Below are positions 15,580 to 22,991 of a stretch of 23,952 nucleotides of DNA, one piece after another. Both the position numbers and the translations under genes were made by a program. A model generated the notes under the pieces. The model saw nothing but the letters and a program-made list of their open reading frames with translations. It made no database searches and was not told the DNA's origin. Each line of letters begins with the position of its first letter. Position 1 is the first letter of the stretch. The DNA is from Flavobacteriaceae bacterium TMED81 (lineage in GTDB: Bacteria; Bacteroidota; Bacteroidia; Flavobacteriales; Flavobacteriaceae). Location of the stretch: assembly GCA_002171575.2 (NCBI GenBank), contig NHEI02000015.1, positions 64,383 through 88,334 of the forward strand, in the 5' to 3' direction.

Positions 15580-16866
15580 ATGAACCCAAAGACTGCATCC
15601 AAAACCGATCGATATATACATGATGAATTTCAGTATGGGGCACACAATTACCATCCTTTACCTGTCGTTCTGAATCGGGGCGAGGGGATTTATGTTTGGG
15701 ACGTAGAGGGGAAGAAGTATGTTGACTTTTTATCTGCATATTCAGCAGTAAATCAAGGACATTCTAATCCGACAATTATCAGAGCTCTAACGGAGCAAGC
15801 GCAGCAGTTATCACTCACATCTCGGGCATTTCACAATGATCAATTTAGTCAGTTTGCAAAACTGGCAACTTCTTATTTTAGTTTTGATATGATGCTTCCC
15901 ATGAATACTGGTGCAGAAGCAGTGGAAACAGCAATAAAGCTCGCTCGTAAGTGGGGTGTTCAGAAAAAAGGGGTTTCGGAAAATCAGGCAGAAATTGTAG
16001 TTTGTCAAAATAACTTTCACGGAAGAACAACAACCATCGTCTCTTTCTCTTCCGATCCTGTTGCTCAAAAAGATTTTGGTCCGTTTACCCCAGGATTCAT
16101 CACCATCCCATATAACGACCCAGTTGCACTCGAAAAAGTTTTACATGAACGCCCAAATATCGTTGGCTTTTTGGTTGAGCCCATTCAGGGAGAAGCGGGT
16201 GTCAATACACCAAGTGACGATTTTATGCGGAAGTCACAAGAGCTGTGCAACACATACAACGTCCTTTTTATGGCCGATGAAATTCAAACTGGTATTGGTC
16301 GGACTGGCTCGCTACTGGCGGTATGCGGTGACTGCTCGTGTGAATCTTCCTGTATGCAACAGAAAGACACCTATGCGCGTACTGATGTTCTGATTCTTGG
16401 CAAGGCCTTAGGAGGAGGAGTTTACCCTGTTTCTGCGGTATTGGCAGATCGGCATATTATGGAGGTAATCCAACCGGGAGAACACGGTAGTACTTTTGGA
16501 GGTAACCCTGTGGCAAGTGCAGTTGGAATGGCATCGTTAGAAGTCATTAGAGATCAAAAACTTGCCCAAAATGCTCGTTATCTTGGAAAAATTTTCAGGG
16601 AGCATTTAAACAATTACCGAAAAGAAAGCGAAGTTCTAGTTGGGGTGCGCGGGCGTGGCCTACTCAATGCCATAGTTATCAACGATAGTCAAGATGGATC
16701 TTTGGCTTGGGACATTTGCATGGCTTTTAAAGACAAGGGGCTTTTGGCAAAACCCACTCACGGGAATATCATTCGATTTGCTCCTCCATTGGTAATTGAT
16801 GAAACGCAACTTTTGTCTTGTATTCAGATTATCATTGATACCTTAAGCGAGTTCGAACCTTCATAA
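15580..16866 (+). CDS. rocD: Ornithine aminotransferase (ornithine--oxo-acid transaminase)
   Basis: PLP enzyme that moves the delta-amino group of ornithine to 2-oxoglutarate, giving glutamate semialdehyde and linking arginine and proline metabolism. From the ATG at 15580 it has 428 residues; the open frame extends nine codons upstream to a TTG that I reject because it crosses a promoter-like box. Family marks are YGAHNYHPLPVV (19-30), NTGAEAVETAIKLARKW (109-125), FHGRT (146-150), ADEIQTGIGRTG with D233, and ILGKALGGGVYPVSAV with PLP lysine K275. Unusual is an insert before the lysine loop holding four close cysteines, C249, C252, C254 and C258 (CxxCxCxxxC), which is absent from the human enzyme and could bind a metal. 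It is nine bases upstream of the cysteine desulfurase gene and probably cotranscribed with it. Confidence 0.95.
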   Translation: MNPKTASKTDRYIHDEFQYGAHNYHPLPVVLNRGEGIYVWDVEGKKYVDFLSAYSAVNQGHSNPTIIRALTEQAQQLSLTSRAFHNDQFSQFAKLATSYFSFDMMLPMNTGAEAVETAIKLARKWGVQKKGVSENQAEIVVCQNNFHGRTTTIVSFSSDPVAQKDFGPFTPGFITIPYNDPVALEKVLHERPNIVGFLVEPIQGEAGVNTPSDDFMRKSQELCNTYNVLFMADEIQTGIGRTGSLLAVCGDCSCESSCMQQKDTYARTDVLILGKALGGGVYPVSAVLADRHIMEVIQPGEHGSTFGGNPVASAVGMASLEVIRDQKLAQNARYLGKIFREHLNNYRKESEVLVGVRGRGLLNAIVINDSQDGSLAWDICMAFKDKGLLAKPTHGNIIRFAPPLVIDETQLLSCIQIIIDTLSEFEPS

Positions 16867-16875
16867 CATTTGTTT

Positions 16876-18024
16876 ATGGATTCCATTTACCTCGACAATG
16901 CGGCTACAACTCCTGTACTCCCAGAAGTTGTCGATAAAATGAAGGAGGTTTTGTCTGCTTCATTTGGAAATCCATCATCGATCCACAGTCAAGGGAGAAC
17001 GGCAAAAAGCTTGATTGAAAGCACAAGGAAATCCATAGCCAAGGAATTGGGTGCTTTACCAAGCGAGATTATTTTCACATCTGGTGGAACGGAAGGAGAT
17101 AATATGATTTTGCAGGGAGCTGTGCGTGGGCTTGGTGTTGAGACAATCATCACTTCCAAAATTGAACATCATGCTGTGATTCATGCAGTGGAAAGCCTTG
17201 AGCAATCAGATGATATCAACGTTCATTATGTTCAGGTGTCAAGTGATGGAAGCCCGGATTTGGCTGACCTTGAGCGACTTCTTCAGCATGACGACAGCAA
17301 GAAACTAGTGAGTTTGATGCATGTCAACAATGAGTTGGGCACGATTTGTGATTTGGAGGCAATCGGGAATCTTTGCCGACAGAACGATGCGCTCTTTCAT
17401 TCGGATACGGTTCAATCAATTGGCCATTACCAACTAAACCTACAAGAACTACCCATCGACTTTGCAGTTGCGGCAGCTCATAAATTTCACGGTCCGAAAG
17501 GGATTGGCTTTGTGTTTATCCGAAAAGCAACTGGTTTGCAGAGTTTGCTTTTTGGAGGAGGTCAAGAAAGAGGTTTGCGCGCAGGCACAGAAAGCGTACA
17601 TAATATTGTTGGTTTAGGAGAAGCGTTTTCTCATGCGTATTCAAATTTGGATACTGACAAATCTCAGATTACAGATTTAAAAATGTATTGTATAAATCAG
17701 CTTAAAAGCACATTTTCGGATATGTCGTTTAATGGTTGCTGTGACGATTTGACAAAGAGCACATATACGATTGTCAATGCCAGAATTCCAATGAGTCCAG
17801 AGAAAGCAAATCTTCTTGGATTTACACTTGACTTGAAAGGAATTTGTTGCTCAAAAGGAAGCGCCTGCCAAGCGGGTAGTGAAGCAGGATCTCATGTTTT
17901 GAATCATATACTTTCCAAAAAACAATTGCAATCCCCATCTATTCGCATTTCGTTTTCGAAATACAACACCAAACAAGATGTTGATCAACTTGTTGATGTG
18001 TTGAACAACTACATCAGCGCTTAA
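16876..18024 (+). CDS. IscS/NifS-type cysteine desulfurase
   Basis: PLP enzyme that takes sulfur from cysteine as a protein-bound persulfide and supplies it for iron-sulfur clusters or tRNA thiolation. From the ATG at 16876 it has 382 residues beginning MDSIYLDNAATTP, the classical N-terminus; an upstream TTG adding two codons is unnecessary. Visible elements are GGTEGDN (70-76), EHHAV with H99, SDTVQ with D177, AAHKFHGPKG with PLP lysine K203, RAGTES (235-240), and GSACQAGSEAGSHVL with active-site C331. The GSAC loop places it in group I (IscS/NifS) and not SufS. No iscU, sufB or other cluster-assembly gene is nearby; the partner is ornithine aminotransferase, with which it shares only the cofactor. 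Its stop codon overlaps the stop of the convergent receptor gene. Confidence 0.94.
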   Translation: MDSIYLDNAATTPVLPEVVDKMKEVLSASFGNPSSIHSQGRTAKSLIESTRKSIAKELGALPSEIIFTSGGTEGDNMILQGAVRGLGVETIITSKIEHHAVIHAVESLEQSDDINVHYVQVSSDGSPDLADLERLLQHDDSKKLVSLMHVNNELGTICDLEAIGNLCRQNDALFHSDTVQSIGHYQLNLQELPIDFAVAAAHKFHGPKGIGFVFIRKATGLQSLLFGGGQERGLRAGTESVHNIVGLGEAFSHAYSNLDTDKSQITDLKMYCINQLKSTFSDMSFNGCCDDLTKSTYTIVNARIPMSPEKANLLGFTLDLKGICCSKGSACQAGSEAGSHVLNHILSKKQLQSPSIRISFSKYNTKQDVDQLVDVLNNYISA

Positions 18025-20447
18025 AACCCAGCACTCAATTTGAGATTAAACACCCTTGGGGTCATATAATTTGGGACACCAAATTGAGACTTGCTTGACA
18101 CATCACGTACCCAGGTCATGGAAATGGCATTTTGCACGTCGAAAAGATTGAAAATTTCAAAACCAATCATCAGGTCCTTCAAAAAGGGAACCCGAGACTT
18201 ATTGTCATCGTTGACGACATAAAAAATCCCTAAATCAGCACGTTTATAATCTCGAAGTCGGCCACTGTAATCGTATGGATCGGCATAATTTGGTGCTCCA
18301 CCGGGGAGACCAGAATTGTACACAAGGTTCAAGTTCATTTTTAAAAACGGCATGGAAGGGACATAGTCCTGAAACAACATGGCAAACTTAAAGCGCTGGT
18401 CAGTTGGTCTTGGAATGTACCCTCTATTGTTTCTGTTTTCCTCTGTTGACATAAGCCCTAAACTTATCCACGACTCTGTTCCGGGAACAAATTCTCCATT
18501 TAATCGCAAGTCAAGCCCGTAAACGAATCCCTTGGTATCGTTGTTTGCATCATAGCGAATTCGAACATTTTCAATGGTATAGGCATTGAGTTTGTTCAAA
18601 TGCTTGTAATAGAGCTCGGACTGGAATAAAAACGGTCGACCCCACATGGAGAACCCATATTCATTTCCAAGGGATACATGTATTGCCTTTTGTGCATCAA
18701 CGTCTGGATTGATCAGCCCATTTCTTGATCGTAATTCGCGATAGAAAGGTGGCTGAGCATAAAGCCCAGTTGCAAATCGATACAACACATGATCTTTATT
18801 TTTTGGACGAAAACTAAACTGCATTCTGGGACTCGCAATGTATTTGGCCTTTTCATTGTCCAACTGCCACCGTTGACCACGAATTCCCGCTGTGAGCCAA
18901 TACAGCGTATTCCCAACAAGCCCTCGATGACTCCATTGAAAAAAGCTCGTCATGCGTTGAATTTGTGTTTGATTGGTAGCTCGAATGTAAGCGAAAGGGA
19001 CAAGCGGGCCTCTAAACGAGTTGTAGGGCTGGTCATTGGTAATCGATCCACTTGGGGGGCGAATCGAAAACCCTGCGGAATCGACAACTTCCCACTCAAC
19101 CAGACGGTCATCGATATGTTCCCTTTTATACCTAATTCCCCAATCGAGTTGATGATTACCTTTGATGTGTTTCCCTCTGAGTTTTCCGTCTATAATCTGT
19201 GCACCGTAGTTGTTTCGACCATGGGTGAGTTGCGAGCCAACCCCTTCTGTAAAATTGACTTCCCCCAAGTCGTCACCACCAAGCGAAGTGTTGGGGTCCC
19301 CCAAGCGATACTGCGCCAAAATATCAAAATGTTCGGTTTCAACCGTTTGGTAGTTTGATAAAATGAGTCGAAAACTATTGTTGTTGTTTGGAATCCAAGT
19401 GGTTTTTAGTGCCCCTGTAAAGGCAGTGTACTTGTCTTTTTCGTTTCCATCATAATATACCACAAGTGCCTTCGGTTGTTCGATCGTGCCGAAGTTGGTT
19501 TGTCGTACCAATGGCTCATATCGATAGGTGTTGGCAGAGAAGGCACCCAACACATTGAAGAACAATTGGTCGGAGTGGGCGTAAGTGATAAAGGTTTGTA
19601 GATCCGTAAAACTGGGATTAAAATTGGTTTCTGTTTCTTTCTGGTCGACTAGCAAACCGTTGTCTCGATAACGAAGTCCAGTGATCACACTCCACTTTTC
19701 TTTACCTAGAGACCAACTCAGGTTTCCACCCAATCGACTCAGTGATAAAAGGGTTTGATTTTCAGAGAAACTCTTGTAGGTAATATCAAGAACAGACGAT
19801 AGCTTATCGCCGTATGACGCTTCAAACCCACCAGCGGAAAACTGCACTTGCTGAGTCATGTCAGGGTTTAAAAAGCTCAAACCTTCTTGTTGACCAGACC
19901 GAATCAGTTGAGGTCGATAAACTTCGATTTCATTCACGTAAACTAAGTTTTCGTCATAGTTTCCACCCCGAACAGCATATTGTGTGCTGAGCTCATTGTT
20001 GGAGTTCACACCCGGCAGACTGATCAATAGATTTTCCACGCCAGCATTTGCTCCAGAAATACTGCGAATCGTTTCTGGTGTCAAAGCCGTCATCCCTTTG
20101 ATCACACGCTGCTTGTTTGCCTGTACAATAACCTCGGCAATTTGCTGTTCTGACTCATTGATCACAGGATTTAACTCATAGGTTTCTCCGGGCTCAAGTT
20201 GGAGCTTTACGATGCTATTTTGATACCCAATGTGCTGAAAGATAACCTGGATGTCTTTATTCGATTGTACTTGTAAAGAGTAAAACCCATTTGCATTCGA
20301 AGTGGTGCCATTGCTTCCAGAAATAACCGTCGCATTTTGAATAGGAACTTGATTGTTGTTTGTGATGATACCACGCACAACGGCTTGTTGGGCTACGGAG
20401 CTACCAAAGATCAACCCACAAAAAACAATAATCAATTTAGCTTTCAC
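18021..20447 (-). CDS. TonB-dependent outer-membrane receptor with carboxypeptidase-like N-terminal domain
   Basis: An 808-residue outer-membrane beta-barrel that should import a ligand using TonB energy. It has a signal peptide (about 1-19, cleavage after SSVAQ), an Ig-like carboxypeptidase-regulatory domain (about 22-105, including GTTSNANGFYSLQV), a plug domain (about 110-225, with LPGVNSNNELSTQYAVRGGNYDEN split over the ligand-facing loop), and a barrel of aromatic-rich strands ending in phenylalanine (KLSAGF), the signal for barrel assembly. It has no SusD partner, so it is not a classical glycan-uptake pair. Its ATG overlaps the stop of the M23 peptidase gene by four bases (20444-20447), so the two are translationally coupled. 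Substrate cannot be inferred. The stop shares the bases TTAA with the stop of the convergent cysteine desulfurase. Confidence 0.94.
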   Translation of the reverse strand: MKAKLIIVFCGLIFGSSVAQQAVVRGIITNNNQVPIQNATVISGSNGTTSNANGFYSLQVQSNKDIQVIFQHIGYQNSIVKLQLEPGETYELNPVINESEQQIAEVIVQANKQRVIKGMTALTPETIRSISGANAGVENLLISLPGVNSNNELSTQYAVRGGNYDENLVYVNEIEVYRPQLIRSGQQEGLSFLNPDMTQQVQFSAGGFEASYGDKLSSVLDITYKSFSENQTLLSLSRLGGNLSWSLGKEKWSVITGLRYRDNGLLVDQKETETNFNPSFTDLQTFITYAHSDQLFFNVLGAFSANTYRYEPLVRQTNFGTIEQPKALVVYYDGNEKDKYTAFTGALKTTWIPNNNNSFRLILSNYQTVETEHFDILAQYRLGDPNTSLGGDDLGEVNFTEGVGSQLTHGRNNYGAQIIDGKLRGKHIKGNHQLDWGIRYKREHIDDRLVEWEVVDSAGFSIRPPSGSITNDQPYNSFRGPLVPFAYIRATNQTQIQRMTSFFQWSHRGLVGNTLYWLTAGIRGQRWQLDNEKAKYIASPRMQFSFRPKNKDHVLYRFATGLYAQPPFYRELRSRNGLINPDVDAQKAIHVSLGNEYGFSMWGRPFLFQSELYYKHLNKLNAYTIENVRIRYDANNDTKGFVYGLDLRLNGEFVPGTESWISLGLMSTEENRNNRGYIPRPTDQRFKFAMLFQDYVPSMPFLKMNLNLVYNSGLPGGAPNYADPYDYSGRLRDYKRADLGIFYVVNDDNKSRVPFLKDLMIGFEIFNLFDVQNAISMTWVRDVSSKSQFGVPNYMTPRVFNLKLSAGF

Positions 20448-22120
20448 TTTCTATAAAATTCCAGTTCGTGGTTCGACTCATTCCCTACATTGTCAATAAC
20501 GGTAATTTTTAGCATATGTTTTGCTCCTTCAAAAGAAAAATACTCATCAAAATTAAACGTTATTTCCTTTTTCTTGGGTTCATATTCAAATAAAGCCCAT
20601 TTGCCATCGATAGTTGCCTGATAAGTATGGATTCCAGTTTCTTTATCGTCTATTGTAAAACGCAAGGTTTTAAAATTGGAAAGCCAACGCTGATCATAGA
20701 GTTGAGATGGCTTTATGATTGGTGGGATGGTGTCTTGCGCGATGGTGTATGTTCCTGTTTTTTTCACTTTTGCGACAAAGTGGTTGTCGCTTATGGTTTT
20801 ACTGATGAACCCTTTCTTTCCGTTTTTAAACTGAATGCCTAGGTAATGACCAACCACAGAGTCTGGTGCCATGATTTTGATTTGAAAAGCTTTTCGCAAT
20901 GCGACATGATCTGCTTTGATTTGCAGCTCCTTGTTGTCAAAACCAAGCGCAAACCGATTGCTTTCATAGACTGCATTTTTAGGGATATAAACTTCTGCAC
21001 CATCATACATAAAGAGATAGTCTCGATTTGGCTCAATCTCTTTTCCTTCGGGCAGTTCTTCTGAGAGTATGGCGACCTCTTGTTCTTTTCCTTTGATCGG
21101 TACAAACAGGTATCGGTTGTTATTGTTGGCATCTGAAACTTTGATTTGGTACGCATAATCTTTTCCGACTTCGACATCAACCAGTCCATCTTCCAAATGA
21201 TCAAAGAACTCCAATTCATTACCTGGCGATCGGAATAGCTTTTGAATACGTTGTCTCGTACGGCTGTATCTGGGGTAGTCAATCAGCGTGTTGAGATATT
21301 CAGAATCTGAAAATCGAATTTTAGAAAACTGGAGACCTTTGATTTGGGTACCGTTCAACTTCGCAGTGATTGAATACACACCGTTTTTATTGTATGTATT
21401 GTCATGTCGGTCATAGGCTCCGATTCCCAAACCGATTTTTCCAATTGCTTCAATTGGGTCTGCGGCATAAATGCTATCATTAATTTTTTGAAAAGGGATT
21501 TGCAGTTCTTGTTTTGCGGAATTGACTATGGCATCTTCACTGATTGGATAGGCGATTAGCGAGTGAATGACTGGTCTGACCGAGTCTTGAATATCATAGT
21601 GAGACAACAAAGGATTGATCGGTTTTTGGGTTGTAGTTTCACGCAGTTCAAAGTGAAGATGTGGACCAAATGATCCGCCAGTGTTTCCAGAAAAGCCAAT
21701 GATTTCGTTTTTAGATACAGGCAGTTCTGTTGGTTCAAAAAAAAGCTCTACTTCATAGGATTGAATGTCATATTGTTTTTTTCTGACTTCATGGATAATC
21801 GGAGTAGAGAATTTTTTTAGATGCGCATAAACAGAGGTTTTACCATCGGGGTGATTGATGTAAATTGCTTTACCGTAGCCCGAGGTCGAAACCTTGACGC
21901 GTGACACATACCCATCGGAAACTGCTTTGAGGGGAAACCCTTCTCGTCCTTGTGTTTTGATATCAATTCCGGCATGAATATTTGAACTTCTCAGCTCTCC
22001 AAAAGTGCCTGATAGGAAGATGGGAATATTAATGGGAAGTGAATACGGGTGATCGTCATTATGTTGCGCACAAAGCAAAGATGAAATCCAAAAAAAGACC
22101 AAAGTTGCCGATGCTCGCAT
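20444..22120 (-). CDS. Secreted M23 (LytM-type) zinc peptidase
   Basis: Exported cell-wall peptidase-like protein of 558 residues. A signal peptide occupies about 1-18 (hydrophobic LVFFWISSLLCA). The M23 domain is N-terminal, about 30-165: H49 and D53 in HAGIDIKT and the H154-x-H156 pair in GPHLHFE give the complete zinc site, so the enzyme should be active, cleaving peptidoglycan cross-links or another glycine-rich peptide. The long C-terminal part (about 170-558) looks beta-rich and Ig-like, with FTIDDKETGI and IDNVGNES patterns, and may bind a partner. It is coupled by an ATGA overlap to the TonB-dependent receptor downstream, suggesting that the peptidase serves wall remodelling or receptor function. 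It diverges from the small coiled-coil gene, with 98 bases between. Confidence 0.94.
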   Translation of the reverse strand: MRASATLVFFWISSLLCAQHNDDHPYSLPINIPIFLSGTFGELRSSNIHAGIDIKTQGREGFPLKAVSDGYVSRVKVSTSGYGKAIYINHPDGKTSVYAHLKKFSTPIIHEVRKKQYDIQSYEVELFFEPTELPVSKNEIIGFSGNTGGSFGPHLHFELRETTTQKPINPLLSHYDIQDSVRPVIHSLIAYPISEDAIVNSAKQELQIPFQKINDSIYAADPIEAIGKIGLGIGAYDRHDNTYNKNGVYSITAKLNGTQIKGLQFSKIRFSDSEYLNTLIDYPRYSRTRQRIQKLFRSPGNELEFFDHLEDGLVDVEVGKDYAYQIKVSDANNNNRYLFVPIKGKEQEVAILSEELPEGKEIEPNRDYLFMYDGAEVYIPKNAVYESNRFALGFDNKELQIKADHVALRKAFQIKIMAPDSVVGHYLGIQFKNGKKGFISKTISDNHFVAKVKKTGTYTIAQDTIPPIIKPSQLYDQRWLSNFKTLRFTIDDKETGIHTYQATIDGKWALFEYEPKKKEITFNFDEYFSFEGAKHMLKITVIDNVGNESNHELEFYRK

Positions 22121-22166
22121 GATGTAAAAATAAGGGTTTACTTGCTAAAGTAAAAGCTCGTATTCC

Positions 22167-22197
22167 TTGTTTTGATAGATCTATTCTTTTACCTTTG
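22167..22197 (+). promoter_or_regulatory. Candidate promoter of the coiled-coil-zapA-6S segment
   Basis: TACCTTTG (22190-22197) is an exact match to the Bacteroidota -7 box TAnnTTTG, and a TTG at 22167-22169 lies 20 bases upstream as -33 element, the expected spacing. RNA should start close to 22204, about 15 bases before the ATG at 22219. On the opposite strand TACTTTAG (22152-22145) is a one-mismatch box for the M23 peptidase gene, without a clear -33 element. Confidence 0.6.
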
Positions 22198-22218
22198 AGA
22201 ATCGTTAATGCAATTTGA

Positions 22219-22512
22219 ATGGCAGACACCTCTCAACTTGTTGACTCTATCGCTGATCGATTACAAACTGTTGTTGAGCAAATTAAGCAGCTGCAGCAAG
22301 AAAACGAATCACTACATGAACGATTAGAACATGCAAAGCAAGAGTTGGTACAAAAGCAGGGGAGTGTTCGGGAGTTAAAAATGAAACTTGAAGCTGCACA
22401 AACAGCCAAATCGATCAAAGGAGTTGGGCAAAGTAGTGCGAAAGCCAAAACACAAATTGACAAGCTCATTGGAGAAATCGATGCTTGTTTAGATGTTTTA
22501 ACTCTAACATAA
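22219..22512 (+). CDS. Small coiled-coil protein, possible ZapB-like divisome partner
   Basis: A 97-residue soluble protein whose residues 5-65 form a clear heptad coiled coil (EQIKQLQQENESLHERLEH and onward), followed by a Gly/Ser/Lys hinge (about 68-78) and a short amphipathic C-terminal helix. It lies five bases before zapA in one transcript. In E. coli the ZapA partner ZapB is a similarly small coiled coil, so by position and shape this may be a functional analogue that links ZapA to the divisome; sequence identity with ZapB is not evident, so this is inference. No signal peptide or membrane segment is present. Confidence 0.75.
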   Translation: MADTSQLVDSIADRLQTVVEQIKQLQQENESLHERLEHAKQELVQKQGSVRELKMKLEAAQTAKSIKGVGQSSAKAKTQIDKLIGEIDACLDVLTLT

Positions 22513-22517
22513 ATCTG

Positions 22518-22796
22518 ATGCAAAAGATTAAAATTACAATTGGAGACCGCGTTTATCCTTTGAGTGTAACAGAAGGTCAAGAGGCATTTTTGAGGAGTTC
22601 AGCCAAGCAAATCGATCAGATGATGAAGCACTACGAGCAGAATTATGCGGTACAGGACAAACAAGATGTACTTGCAATGTGTGCTTTACAGCTTGCTCTT
22701 CAACTCCGCCAAGAGGAGACAAAAAGTAGTGAGAGCTCTAAGGAGATCGATAAAAAGTTGCGCGCGATTGATACATTGTTATCTGAGATAACATAA
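22518..22796 (+). CDS. zapA: Cell division protein ZapA
   Basis: A 92-residue FtsZ-associated protein that bundles FtsZ filaments at midcell. The N-terminal part has the family pattern KIKITIGDRVYPLSV followed by EEFLR-like EAFLRSSAKQID (about 24-35), then LAMCALQLALQL and a C-terminal coiled coil. The true start is the ATG at 22518; the frame is open further upstream to 22485, but that would overlap the preceding gene. It sits five bases after the coiled-coil gene and is followed by the 6S-type RNA, the same order as zapA-ssrS in E. coli. A ribonuclease Y gene is often seen next in related genomes but is absent here. Confidence 0.92.
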   Translation: MQKIKITIGDRVYPLSVTEGQEAFLRSSAKQIDQMMKHYEQNYAVQDKQDVLAMCALQLALQLRQEETKSSESSKEIDKKLRAIDTLLSEIT

Positions 22797-22823
22797 AGTA
22801 GAATACGTTCATTACAATATACT

Positions 22824-22989
22824 GCCTGCACTGGTTTTATTTTTGATAAACTCAACACTAATTCAATTAAAAGAGGTGAGTTTAAATTGCAAAAGCAAGC
22901 CACCTTCGAGTGGATCCTTGAACAATTTGGCAGCCTCAAACCTGTTTATTTCAGAGTTTATACAAAACTCTACTGGTGTGGGCTTTTTT
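22824..22989 (+). ncRNA. ssrS: 6S RNA, flavobacterial type (6S-Flavo)
   Basis: Non-coding stretch after zapA with strong foldability. A closing helix of 12 bp forms between 22824-22835 (gcctgcactggt) and 22972-22983 (actggtgtgggc) counting four G-U-type pairs, and is followed by six T residues (22984-22989), so the same helix can act as terminator. Inside lies ataaactc (22846-22853) paired with gagtttat (22954-22961), then a large asymmetric bulge, then a long hairpin arm: aaattg/caattt (22884-22889 with 22923-22928), caag/cttg (22896-22899 with 22917-22920) and ccac/gtgg (22900-22903 with 22910-22913). A terminal stem, open centre and apical arm is 6S architecture, which imitates an open promoter and binds the housekeeping RNA polymerase holoenzyme. 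Position downstream of zapA matches known 6S genes. The 5' end is not defined by a promoter box and may arise from the zapA message by processing. Confidence 0.75.
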
Positions 22990-22991
22990 GA

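Noticed and set aside
16870..16875. Two-codon upstream extension of the cysteine desulfurase from a TTG
   Set aside because: The ATG at 16876 gives the standard family N-terminus directly before YLDNAATTP.
22485..22517. Upstream extension of ZapA
   Set aside because: It would overlap the coiled-coil gene and adds residues not found in ZapA; the ATG at 22518 begins the conserved domain.
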